Shown here piece by piece: positions 22,410 through 32,873 of a stretch of DNA of 64,000 nucleotides; the stretch's first letter is position 1, and the number at the start of each line of letters is the position of its first letter. The notes below the pieces were generated by a model. The model was not told where the DNA came from and made no database searches. It saw nothing but the letters and a program-made list of their open reading frames with translations. The DNA is taken from assembly GCF_030815295.1 (NCBI RefSeq), contig NZ_JAUSWP010000001.1; one strand, given 5' to 3'. A program made the translations under genes and the position numbers. The DNA is from Mycoplasma yeatsii (GTDB lineage: Bacteria; Bacillota_I; Bacilli_A; Mycoplasmatales; Mycoplasmataceae).

Positions 22410-22829
22410 TTACTTAACCATATTATTAATTTCATCTAATCAATTAATGTTTGATTGAGCTATTTTCTTTCCTATTAATTTAGCTTCATTTAAAGTTATA
22501 TTTTCAACTTTAATAAAATCATTATCAAATATAAATGATAAACTAGCAAACTGAGTTGAATCAGTTAATCTAAGATCTTTTAATTGTTCTAAACCATATT
22601 GTTTAATTACGTTATTATATAAATTATGTTTTTTTACAAAAAATAATCTTTTATCAGTTAATGTTAATAATCAAGCTTTATTATCTATTCCTACAACTAA
22701 TAAATCAATAATTTCTTCATCATCAAAAAACAGATTAACTAAATCATCAAATTCTTTTTTATTAACTAAATCTAAATTATTAGATAAATTATTTTTTAAA
22801 TCATTAATAATGCTTTCTTTTGATTTCAT
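22410..22829 (-). CDS. Small cytosolic PH-domain-like protein
   Basis: 139 residues, ATG 22829 preceded by AAGGAGTAGAC, TAA 22412-22410. No signal or membrane segment. The central stretch DDEEIIDLLVVGIDNKAWLL..TDKRLFFVKKH, followed by a beta-rich segment and a C-terminal helix (ITLNEAKLIGKKIAQSNINW), resembles short bacterial PH domains of the YokE/bPH type. Function unknown. Upstream it faces the divergent Fic gene across a 171-bp spacer containing a 40-bp direct repeat. Confidence 0.75.
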
Positions 22830-22900
22830 GTCTACTCCTTATTAATATATTACATAAATAAATTATAGTTAGTTAAGTAGTTTTATATTTAAAACTAATA

Positions 22901-22982
22901 TATTATTCTCACAAAATAATATAAAATTTAGCACAATATATTTATTATTCTCACAAATTTATCTATTTTTTAGCATAATATA
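22901..22982 (+). promoter_or_regulatory. Tandem 40-bp repeat upstream of fic (duplicated promoter/operator)
   Basis: Two 40-bp copies, 22901-22940 and 22943-22982. Both start TATTATTCTCACAAA and end TTTAGCA(C/T)AATATA, with an unrelated 11-nt middle. Each copy could form a promoter (-10 CATAAT/CACAAT) or an operator pair. The second copy ends about 20 nt before the fic start. Confidence 0.55.
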
Positions 22983-23001
22983 CAAATATAAAGGTGGTAA
23001 T

Positions 23002-24054
23002 ATGAAACAATTTGACTATTCAGTTTATATAAAACAGAAATGAGATAATGAAATAATTGGTTTATTAACTAGAATTTATTATTATAAAGGTCTTGTCAAT
23101 AATTTTATTAATTCAGAAAATAAGACTATTAATAAACTAATTAAAAAATCATTTACGAATAGTGTTGAAAGTTCAAATAAAATTGAAGGAATATCTACAA
23201 GTAAATCAAGATTAAAAAATATAATAGATAACATTGAAATTGATCTAAATACAAATGAACAAGAAATATTAGGTTATAAAAACCTTTTAGAAATTATTTT
23301 AAATGATCAATTTGCTATTACACTAACAAAAAATAATATATTAAACATTCATAAAGAAATGCTTAAACTTACTAACTTTTTTCATTTATCTAAATTTAAA
23401 ACAACTCAAAATCATATACAAAAAATAACCAAAATTGATGAAAATACTTACACTAAAGAAATAATATTCACTCCTTTAGAACCTTTTCAAACTCCAGAAG
23501 CTATTGAACAAATTTGTGATGAATTTAATAAATATAATAATTCAATAGATCCATTATTATTAATCCCTATCTTTATACATGATTTTTTATGTATTCATCC
23601 ATTTAATGACGGTAATGGTAGAGTTAGTAGATTGTTAACAACTTTATTGTTATTACAAAATGATATTGATATTGCTAGATATATTTCAATTGATGAAATG
23701 ATATATAAAAACCTAAAAGAATATTATGATAGTTTAGCATTATCAAGTCAAAATTGAATAGATAATAATGAAGACAAATTATTTTTTATAAAATACTTTT
23801 TAAAAATAATATTGTTAAGTTACGAACAGTTAAACAATCTATCTAATATAAATAACGAATCATCAGCTATGAAAATAGTTATTAATGCTGTTAAAACTAA
23901 ACTAGGAAGTTTTACTAAACAGAATATTGTAGATTTATGTGTTTCAATCAGTGTTAGTTCAGTTGAACAATGTTTATCAACTCTTGTTAAAGAAAATAAA
24001 ATAGCAACAAAAAATTCTGGTAAAAATACAATTTATTATGCTTTAGATATTTAA
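23002..24054 (+). CDS. Fic-domain protein (AMPylase-type) with N-terminal inhibitory motif
   Basis: 350 residues, ATG 23002 after AAGGTGG, TAA 24052. The Fic core motif HPFNDGNGR starts at residue 199, with the catalytic His and the nucleotide-binding acidic/Gly/Arg residues intact. An inhibitory-helix motif (S/T)xxxE(G/N) is present as S58-NKI-E62-G63, which places it among class II Fic proteins held inactive by an N-terminal Glu. A C-terminal ~80-residue region (LGSFTKQNIVDLCVSISVSSVEQCLSTL) looks like a winged helix, typical of Fic/filamentation proteins with DNA-binding tails. Likely transfers AMP to a protein target, possibly self-regulating its transcription. Target unknown. Confidence 0.88.
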
Positions 24055-24084
24055 TTTTATGTAACATTTCAATAATAATTGAAC

Positions 24085-24119
24085 TTAAAAAAAGACCTGA
24101 TAATTGAGGTCTTTTTTTA
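24085..24119. terminator. Bidirectional intrinsic terminator
   Basis: AAAAAAAGACCT-GATAATTG-AGGTCTTTTTTT between the convergent fic and the G-tract surface gene. Confidence 0.85.
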
Positions 24120-24132
24120 GATTCTTAATATT

Positions 24133-26674
24133 TTATTTTTTGTTAAATTCTTCTATTAATTTTTGTCTAAATTTTTCTGGAATGAATTCTAATTTATCTT
24201 TTAATTTACTTGTATCATTAATAAATTCTCTATGTCTTTCAACTTCATTTACATCTCAATTACTAATATTTTGTTCAAAAGATTTAGCAAGTCAAAACAT
24301 ATTACTCATATCAGTTACTTTTGAAGTGTTTCAATTTGATATATCTTGATTAAATGCTTCAGCTCAAGAAAACATGTATGACATATCAGTTACTTTAGAA
24401 GTGTCTCATGCTGTGTAAGTTGATCCATCATCTTTTACAACTTGTTTAGTTTTAATATCTTGGTTAAATGCTTTAGCATCAGAAAACATACCACTCATAT
24501 CAGTTACATTTGAAGTATCTCATTTAGATATATCTTGGTTGAATGATTCTGCACCATTAAACATGCTACTCATATCAGTTACTTTTGAAGTGTCTCACAT
24601 AGATATGTCTTGGTTGAATATTTCTGTTTTAGAAAATGTTGATACCATATTGGTTATATTTTCAGTATTTCACTTATCTAAAGAACTATTAAAACTTTTA
24701 GCACCAAAAAACACTCCACTTAAACTTGTTAGTTTAGAAATATCTCAAGCAATATAAGTTGATCCGTCATCTTTTACAACTTGTTTTGTATTTACATCTT
24801 GATTAAATGCTTCAGCATCTGAAAACATATAGTTTATTTTTTGTAAATTATTTATATTTCATTTTGAAATATCTTGGTTAAACACTTTCGCTTTATAGAA
24901 CATATGACTCATATCTGTTACATTTGAAGTGTCTCAATTAGAAATGTCTTGGTTAAATACTTCATTTCCTCTAAACATATTACTCATATTTTTAACATTT
25001 TTAGTATTTCAATTTCCTATATTTTGATTGAATTTGCTTGTTCTAAACATCTCACTCATATCAGTTACATTTTCAGTGTTTCAAGATGAGATATCTTGAT
25101 TAAATTTATAAGTATCATAGAATGTGTTAGACATTCTAATAACGTTTTTAGTATCTCAGTTTTCAATCCCTTTAATACTTTCGTTACTATTAGATTCAAA
25201 TCCTCTACTTAAATCATTAATAATATCTGCTAATTGATCAGGAACTTCTTTTACACTACTTGGAAATCTATCTATTTGAAATAGTCCTTGACGATTAATG
25301 AAATATCCTATTTTAGTTACTTTTGTAAATTCGCTAACTTTTTGATATTCGTGATATTTATTAAGAGCTTTAGCATTAATTTTACCTATATTTAAACTTA
25401 TAACTTTACCTTTATAAACAAATTCTAGATCTTCTCTATCACCAGGACTTTGTCAATCAAAAATTGGTTCATTTAAATAACTAATATTTAAATTATTTAA
25501 TCCATTTTTTTCTAATCTTTCAGAAAATACTTTCAATATTGTATTTTTTGAAGCTATTGAAGTTTCTCATGAATTATCTACATGATCATAAGATCTAAAT
25601 TTATCTTTAAATTCAGTACTTCAAACTGTTTTGATTTGTTCAACAATTTGATGATCAGATTCTAAAAATAAATCAAATGTTAATTCCACTTGGTTTTTAT
25701 AAGTTCTATCACCAGGTTTAGGTTTAACTATAATTTTTTTATCTTGTTTATTAATTACTATTTCTAATTTAGAAAAATCTATTATACCAAATTCATTTTT
25801 TTGTCGAATTATTTCTTTTATTTTATTTGCATTTAATTCTCTTTCATCAATATAACCTAATTCTGTTCTATAAATTTCATCTGTTAGATCAGCTGAAATA
25901 ATAAATGATAATTCAACTTGGTTTTTATAAGTTTTATCATTAGGTTTAGGTTTAACAATAACTTTGTTGTTTTGAATTTCTAAATCTAATTTAGAAAAAT
26001 CAATTTGAATATTAGGATTTTTTGATTTTATAATTTCTATTAATTTGTTTGGTTGTAGATCACCTTGACTAATTGCACCTAAATCAGTATTAGTAATTAA
26101 AGTTCTTAAATCTTGAGTAACTTTAAATACAAGTTCAACTACACCTTCATAAGTTTTATCACCAGGTTTAGGTTTAACTATAACTTTGTTGCTTAGAATT
26201 TCTAAATCTAATTTATTAAAATCAATGTTTAAGCTTGAATTATTTTCTTTAATTAGACTGATTATTTTCTCTTTATTTAGATCATTACTATTGATATTTC
26301 CTAAATCTCTATTTGTAATTAAAGTAGTTAAATCTAAACTTAAATCAAATGATAATTCAACTGAATTATTGTAAGGGCTATTATTTTGCATTGGTTTAAC
26401 AATAACTTTTTCTTCACTAATATCTAGATCTATTTTTGTAAAATCAATATCTAAATTACCATTTGCTTGTCTTATTAATTCAACTAATCTATCTTTCTTT
26501 AATTCAGATCTATTAATAAGACCGATATTAGTATTTTGAATTAGTCTTGTTAAATTAGTTCTGTTGTCTTTTTTAATTTTAGCGTTTCTTACTGCTATAG
26601 TGGTTATAGCAGTACCCCCCCCCCGCAACAGATAATAAACTAGTAATTGTAATTCACTTAGTTCTTTTTTTCAC
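24133..26674 (-). CDS. Phase-variable DUF285 surface protein, OFF (frameshifted at a G10 tract)
   Basis: The N-terminal signal starts at GTG 26674 (RBS AAGAAGGTGA) and reads MKKRTKWITITSLLSVAGGG, then enters a run of ten G (plus-strand C 26615-26624). After it this frame hits TAA within 15 codons. The long frame downstream (TAITTIAVRNAKIKK...), ending at TAA 24135-24133, is offset by one base, so G9 or G12 would restore a continuous ~846-residue protein. Downstream content: four ~72-residue LITNxDLGxI...IDFxKLDLEI..KVIVKPKPG..YKNQVELSF modules, a diverged linker and about eleven DUF285 repeats ending PEKFRQKLIEEFNKK. Two repeats contain a (V/L)KDDGSTYTAWD insertion also present in the giant minus-strand gene. 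In-frame alternative starts lack a proper signal peptide. Confidence 0.82.
26615..26624 (-). repeat. G10 homopolymer inside signal-peptide codons
   Basis: Ten consecutive C on the plus strand in an otherwise very AT-rich region. It is the only long G/C homopolymer in the window, and lies exactly at the frame change of the surface gene. Confidence 0.95.
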
Positions 26675-26843
26675 AATATCACCTTCTTAAATTCTTATCT
26701 ATTATATTTTGTCAAAAATACAAATAAATTTCAAATTTCAACAAATTATACGTCGTTTTAAGCAAAATAAATAATATCTCTAATAAACAAAATTTTTAAA
26801 ACGATTCATATAAAATAAAATCGTAAGACTTAAAGGAGTATTT

Positions 26844-27158
26844 ATGAAAATAATTGGATTTTGAAGAAGAGTTTGGATTCATTTTTTAACAAATATATTC
26901 ATTATATTTACAGCAGGTTTTTATTTAATATTTTTAATAATTGCTTTTGTTAAAGGAAAACCTAATTTAGCAATGAGATTAAGCAATACAACATATAGTA
27001 ATCCAAAAAGAATGTTTAGATTATTTATCTTTTTATTACTATCAGTTTTAATTCACGCAACTGTTATTGGATTAATTATTGATATTATTAGAATTATTAT
27101 GAAAAAAGGTACGTTTGCTGAAAAATGATCAAATAACTACTATATTAAATCAAACTAA
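26844..27158 (+). CDS. Small two-TM membrane protein, RDD-like
   Basis: 104 residues, ATG 26844 after TAAAGGAGTA, TAA 27156. It starts MKIIGFWRRVWIHFLTN and has two hydrophobic helices (about 10-36 and 57-86) with a basic loop (KRMFR) between. The GFWRRV start recalls RDD-family membrane proteins, but it is shorter than that family. Followed by its own terminator; function unknown. Confidence 0.75.
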
Positions 27159-27167
27159 ATCTTTGAT

Positions 27168-27198
27168 TTTAAAAATCTTGGATCTCCAAGATTTTTAT
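27168..27198 (+). terminator. Intrinsic terminator
   Basis: AAAAATCTTGGA-TC-TCCAAGATTTTT just after the small membrane protein. Confidence 0.85.
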
Positions 27199-27260
27199 TT
27201 ATTAATAGCACTTATTGATTTAATAAAATTTTTTATATTTTTTATGTTTTTAATTTAAAT

Positions 27261-27302
27261 AGTAATATAATATTTTTTATAAATATTTAAAAGGAAGATA
27301 AA
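27261..27302 (+). promoter_or_regulatory. Promoter and leader of first transglutaminase-like lipoprotein
   Basis: TATAAT (27266-27271) followed by a short leader and ribosome site AAAGGAAGAT. The whole 42 bp up to the ATG is identical to the region before the paralogue (29675-29716). Confidence 0.75.
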
Positions 27303-29585
27303 ATGAATAGATTATTAAAATTATTATCAACATTATTAGCTGTAAGCTCATCATCAGTTCTAGCAACAAGTATTGTTAGTTGTACTGTTTCAAATAATCA
27401 AAAAGTAAATGATGAAAATAAAAAAGATGATGATCAATCAAACAATGGTAGTGATGATCAAAATGGTGATGAATCTAAAACAGATGATGAAAATAAAGAT
27501 GGTCCAATTCCAGACAACAACGATCAATCAGATAGATCTAATGATGAAAATAAAACTCCTGATTCTGATAATGATTCAAATACTACACCAGGTGAAAATA
27601 ATCTAAAACCTGATAACGAGTCTGATTCATGAAATCAAAATGAAACAGTAAATATTAGTAATATTTCTGATCTAAATAAAATAAATGAAGTTTATTTAAA
27701 ACAAACTATTAGTGATTTTAAAGAAATAAAAAACTCACAAAAAAATATCAAAAATATGATCTTAAATAGAGACTTACCTTCTAATTTTTATTCTCATAGT
27801 GATTTTGATTTAGATAAAGATGAAATTATCTTAGATGAAAATTTAAATAATAATGTATCATTAAAACTTATTAATAAAAAAGATAAAACTCAAGTTTCTA
27901 ATTCTGAAATTAAATGATATCAAAGAACCACAACTCCTTATGATGAAGTTTTTAAAATTGGTGAAAACGATTCTAAAAAAGTAACTTTTAACTTATTAAA
28001 AGACGGAGTATTACAATGAAAAGATAATACAGATCCAACTAGATTAAGTGATCAACAAGAAACTCAAGCTAAAATATATGCTGAGTATAAAGGGTATTTA
28101 TTTTCTGCTAGTGTTAGAGTTCTTCATAAAGCTCACAGTCAATTATTACATGAAAATAATCTTGCTAGACAAGCTGCAAAAGATATTGTTAATCAACATA
28201 ATTGAAAAGAATTACCAACTTTAGAAAGATTAAAACAAGCATATAACTGAATAACCAAAAATGTTAAATACGATTTTGATAGAGATAACTTAAATAGAAA
28301 TCAAAATGTTCATTCAGCACTAGTTTTAAGAAAAACTGTATGTACAGGGTATGCTAAAGGGTTAAAAATGTTATTAGAAGAACTTGATATACCTTGTAAA
28401 TTTGTTGAAGGAAAAAGTTCTAGAGATAATGCTCCAAAGCACGCTTGAAATCAAGTTTTAGTAGACGGTAAATGATATTATGTAGATGCTACTTCAGATA
28501 GAGTTGATAATGAAAATCAAGAAACAGATTATCTTTTCTTTTTAAATACTGATGATGATTTTTCAGTAGATGATGAATTCACTCGTAACAAAGATAATAA
28601 AGATGCACATTTAAGAAATATCTTTTCTAAGAATTTTGTTAGTACAAAAGAAGAAGTTTTAGGGTTAATTGATAATAACTTTGATGAAAATACAAAACAA
28701 ATGAATGACTTTATTTTATACACTCCTAATAAATCTACTTTTAAAAATAAAAAACCAAACTATAAACATATAAATGAAGCTTTAAATGAAAGAGGATTAG
28801 AAGCAAAAACTACATTCCTTCCTTCTAAAGGTTCTAATGATGTAATTAAATATATCTTTGACAAAACTCCAAGTAAGTCATTTAAAGAAGTTAATATAAA
28901 AAATATTAAACTTTTAGAAAACAAAAATGCTATTGAAGTTGAATTTGATCAAAAAGTAGAAGGATTAAAAGTTAAAAACTTTAATATTACAAATGCATTA
29001 ATTAAAAGTGTAGAAGAAAAAGAAAAATCTTATATATTAAACTTACATCACTTCAAATCATTTGGTCAAGTAAAAGTGAAGTTAGAATCTGTAAAAAGAA
29101 AAGATTATAAATTTAATAACTTAAAAGATTCAACTGTTACATTTAATTTAACAAAACAAAAACTAGTTGATATTCAAGCAAAAATAATTAGTGATGATCA
29201 TATTAAATTAATAACTAATGATAAAAATTTACAATATAGTTTTGAATATGGAAAATGACAAGATGTTAACAACGATCTTATCATTGATTTAAAAACACAA
29301 AAACAAGGAAAGTTATTAATAAAATCTAAAAATGAGTTAATTGATGAAATTAAAACAATTGAAATTTCTAGACCTAGTATAAATGAGTATCAATTAAAAG
29401 CATTTAATAACGCAATAGTTGGTGTTAATGAATCTATGGAATATAGAAAACAAGGATCAGAACAATGAATTAGTATAGATAAAAATAAAGTTACTAATTT
29501 AAATAAAAACTCAACTTATGAAGTTAGATACAAAGCTAAAGATCATTCATTTGCTTCAGAATCAGTATTTGTTAATATCGCTTAA
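27303..29585 (+). CDS. Transglutaminase-like surface lipoprotein (760 aa)
   Basis: ATG 27303 to TAA 29583. Signal peptide with lipobox SIVSC, Cys27 the lipidation site. An Asp/Asn/Ser-rich linker occupies about residues 30-120. The transglutaminase/papain-like core has Cys347 (RKTVCTGYAKGL), His380 (KHAWNQ) and Asp395 (YYVDAT), a complete Cys-His-Asp triad. Behind it lie a DKTPSK... region and beta-rich repeats ending in EVRYKAKDHSFASESVF. The core usually acts as a protease, cross-linker or peptidase; in mycoplasmas such lipoproteins are poorly characterised. Outside face of the membrane. A paralogue follows immediately. Confidence 0.85.
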
Positions 29586-29603
29586 ACTAAAATTAAATAT
29601 TAA

Positions 29604-29637
29604 AAAATCAAGGTCTCTATTGCCTTGATTTTAATTT
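29604..29637 (+). terminator. Intrinsic terminator
   Basis: AAAATCAAGG-TCTCTATTG-CCTTGATTTTAATTT after the first transglutaminase-like lipoprotein. Confidence 0.8.
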
Positions 29638-29674
29638 ATAAAAGTTCAGCTAAAAAGTAAAAAAGATTATTTTT

Positions 29675-29716
29675 AGTAATATAATATTTTTTATAAATAT
29701 TTAAAAGGAAGATAAA
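29675..29716 (+). promoter_or_regulatory. Promoter and leader of second transglutaminase-like lipoprotein
   Basis: A 42-bp exact copy of the upstream region at 27261-27302, including TATAAT and AAAGGAAGAT. Confidence 0.75.
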
Positions 29717-31837
29717 ATGAACAAATTATTAAAACAAATAATGACTTTACTATCTATAAGCTCAACACTAACAGCGACAACTACAGTTATTAGTTGTACT
29801 GTTTCAAATAATCAAAAGGCAGATGGTGAAACTAAAAAAGACGATGATCAATCTGAAAAAATAAACAACGATAATCAAGATACAAACAATAATAATGTTG
29901 ATTCTAATTTAAGTAAAATAAATGATATTTATTTTAATCAAACTATTAAAGAATTTAAAGAAATAACAACTTCTTTTAATGATATTAAAAATATGATCTT
30001 AAATAGAGATTTACCCGATAATTTTTATTCTCATAGTGATTTTTATTTAGATAAAAGTGAAGTTATTTTAGATGAAAAAGAAAATGATAAAGTATTATTA
30101 AAACTTATTAATAAAAAGACTGGTCTAGCAGTTTCAAATTCTGAAATTAAATGATATCAAAGAACTTTAATTCCTTATGATGAAGTGTTTTCAGTTAACC
30201 AAAATGATCATAGTAAAGTGACTTTTAAACTATTAAACGACGGAACTATGCAATGAAAAGATAATACAGATCCAAATGATCAATATCATAAAGAAGACAC
30301 TCAAGCTAAAATATATGCTGAGTATAAAGGATATTTATTTTCAGCTAATGTTAGAGTTCTTAATAAAGCACAAAGTGATTTAAATTATGAAAATAATCTT
30401 GCTAGAAAAGCTGCAAAAGATATTGTTGAAAAACATAATTGAAAAGAATTACCTACTTTAGAAAGATTAAAACAAGCATACGATTGAATAACTAAAAATG
30501 TTGAATACGATTTTAACAAAGATAATTTATTTAAAAATCAAAATGCTTATACAGCTTTAGTTACAAGAAAAACGGTATGTACTGGATATGCTAAAGGATT
30601 ACAAATGTTATTAGATGAACTTGATATTCCATGTAAAGTTGTTGAAGGAGAAAGTACTAGAGAAGATGGTGCTAAACATGCTTGAAATCAAGTTCTAGTT
30701 GATAACAAATGATATTATGTTGATCCTACTTCAGATAGAGTTGACACTAAAAAAGGAGAAAAAGAAACTAAATATACCTTCTTTTTAAACACTGATAAAG
30801 ATTTTTCTTTAGATGATAGATTTACTCGTAATCAAGATAGCGAAGATGCTCATTTAAGAAATTTATTTGCTGGTAATTTTGTTGGATCAAAAGAAGACTT
30901 TTTAGGACTAATTGATAACAATTATGATGTTGAAACAAAAATAGTAAAATCTTTTGAAATATTAATTCCAAATGGGGATGCTAATGAAAATAAAAAACCA
31001 GATTTTAGGGCTATTCACAAAGCGTTAGAAGAAAGAGGACATTTAGAAACAAAATCAACTTTTCTTCCTTCAAAAGGTTCTTTTTATGTTGTTAAATATA
31101 GTTTTCCTAATATTCAAAAAACACCAGATAATTTATTTAAAGAAGTTAATATAAAAAACATAAAACGTTTAAACAATCAAAACGCTATTGAAGTTGAATT
31201 TGATCAAGAAGTAAATGGATTGATTGCTCAAAATTTTAACATTACAAATGCACTAATTAAAAGTATTAAACAAAACGGTAAATCATATATTTTAAACTTA
31301 TACCATTTCAATTCGTTTGGTGATGTGAAAGTAAAACTAGAATCTGTAAAAAGAAAAGATTATAAATTTAATATTTTAAATGATTCAACTGTTATATTTA
31401 AATTAGAAAAACAAAAACTAAATGATATTAGAGTAAAAATAATCAACGATGAGCAAGTTGAAATAATAAGTGAAAATAAAAACTTAGAATATAGTTTCCA
31501 ATTTTCAAAATGACAAAATGTTAATCAAAACCTTATTATAAATATGCCTGGTAAAGAAGGAAAATTATTAATAAGATCTAAAAGCAATTTATCACCAGAA
31601 TTTAAAACAATTCAAATTACTAGACCTAGCTTATTTGATTTTCAATTAAAAACATTTAATAACGCGATAGTTGGTGTTGATGAATCTATGGAATATAGAA
31701 AACAAGGATCACAAGAATGAATTAGTATAGATAAAAATAAAATTACTAATTTAGATAAAAATTCAACTTATGAAGTTAGATACAAAGCCACTGATCATTC
31801 ATTTGCTTCAGAATCAGTATTTGTTACTATTGCTTAA
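29717..31837 (+). CDS. Transglutaminase-like surface lipoprotein, paralogue (706 aa)
   Basis: ATG 29717 to TAA 31835. Lipobox TVISC with Cys27. The acidic linker is much shorter (about residues 30-60) than in the preceding gene. Triad Cys288 (RKTVCTGYAKGL), His321 (KHAWNQ), Asp336 (YYVDPT) retained. The C-terminal beta-rich region is clearly homologous to the first copy, and the last ~50 residues are nearly identical. Tandem duplication including promoter. Likely cell-surface peptidase or cross-linking enzyme; substrate unknown. Confidence 0.85.
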
Positions 31838-31848
31838 AATTACATATT

Positions 31849-31884
31849 AAAAAAATCAAGATCATTTCCGATCTTGATTTTAAT
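31849..31884. terminator. Bidirectional intrinsic terminator
   Basis: AAAATCAAGATC-ATTTCC-GATCTTGATTTT between the lipoprotein and the convergent membrane-protein gene. It overlaps the latter's stop codon. Confidence 0.8.
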
Positions 31885-32413
31885 TTAGTCCTGTAGATTT
31901 AGCATTAACTATCGATAATCAACTATTAAAAGAGTGATCTAGTTCTTCAACACTTTCGGCTTTATCTATAACAATAAAAATAATATCTTCTTTTTTAAAG
32001 TTCATTTTATGCATATATTCAAAAAACTTTTTATAGTTTTTCTTAGTTTCTAAATCCTTTTTAAAATCTCTAATACTTTTTGAAAAATCTAAAGATTTTA
32101 AAAGTAATACTGGAATTGAATCAGGAGAATAAACTGCATTTTTAAATGACACTCCAATAATCATTAATTCAGATTCTTCAGCTTCACTAACTTCAATTCA
32201 ATTGTAGTTTTTTCTTGTGCTTAAAATTCTTTTAACTTTATTAGAATCTTTATTTTTAGCGTTTAAAATTTCTCTTCAAGAAAATCCAGATTTTGCTCCT
32301 CAAGCAGCAACAGCAACACCAATTATTCCTAAAATAAAAATAATAACTATCAATCATACCGGCATATTAGTAGTGGCTTTATTTACATTATCCGATTCAG
32401 TTAATAAAAACAT
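31880..32413 (-). CDS. Hypothetical membrane protein coupled to smpB
   Basis: 177 residues, ATG 32413 overlapping the smpB stop in TAATG, TAA 31882-31880. One N-terminal transmembrane helix (about 20-42, MPVWLIVIIFILGIIGVAVA), then a cytosolic-looking alpha/beta region (EESELMIIGVSFKNAVYSPDSIP...). No family recognised. The 1-nt overlap implies translational coupling with smpB. Confidence 0.8.
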
Positions 32414-32859
32414 TATTTATAACCTCTTAATTCTTTTCTTTCTGTATCTCTTTTTTTGATAGCTTCTCTTTTATCGTATTTTTTCTTTCCTTTAGCTAAT
32501 GCGATTTCTAATTTAATATAATCACGTTTAAAGTAAAGTTTAGTTGGAATAATAGTTAAATTTTCTTGTTTTACTCTATTTAACATTCTAATAATTTCTT
32601 TTTTATGTAACAATAATTTTCTTGTTCTTAAAGGTTCTAGTCCTTTAATATAATTAGAAAACTCATATTTTTTAACATTCATATTTAAAATATAAGCTTC
32701 TTGTTTTCTAATAATTATAAAAGATTCATTAATAGAAACATCGTGATTTCTAATTGATTTAACTTCAGGACCAGTTAGTACCATTCCTGCTTCATAAGTT
32801 TGAATGATTTCATAATTAAAATAAGCTTTTTTATTTTTAGTAATTAAATGTTCACCCAT
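32413..32859 (-). CDS. smpB: SsrA-binding protein SmpB
   Basis: 148 residues, ATG 32859 after GAGGTGATCAA, TAA 32415-32413. Opens MGEHLITKNKKAYFNYEI and contains the hallmark YEAGMVLTGPEVKSIR and KLYFKRDYIKLEIALAKGKKKYDKR, with the basic C-terminal tail (KRDTERKELRGYK). Binds tmRNA and delivers it to stalled ribosomes. It lies 14 nt after rnr; RNase R and SmpB work together in trans-translation quality control, so the pairing is functional. Confidence 0.98.
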   Translation of the reverse strand: MGEHLITKNKKAYFNYEIIQTYEAGMVLTGPEVKSIRNHDVSINESFIIIRKQEAYILNMNVKKYEFSNYIKGLEPLRTRKLLLHKKEIIRMLNRVKQENLTIIPTKLYFKRDYIKLEIALAKGKKKYDKREAIKKRDTERKELRGYK

Positions 32860-32873
32860 TTGATCACCTCTTT

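Noticed and set aside
26600..26682. Start of the G-tract gene at TTG 26676 or TTG 26628, which would keep the frame without switching
   Set aside because: The resulting N-termini (WKKELSELQLLVYYLL or RGGGTAITT) lack the charged-then-hydrophobic signal seen in all paralogues, whereas GTG 26674 gives it exactly.
27409..27606. Met-rich plus-strand frame inside the first transglutaminase-like lipoprotein
   Set aside because: Out-of-frame shadow of the GAT/AAT-rich acidic linker.
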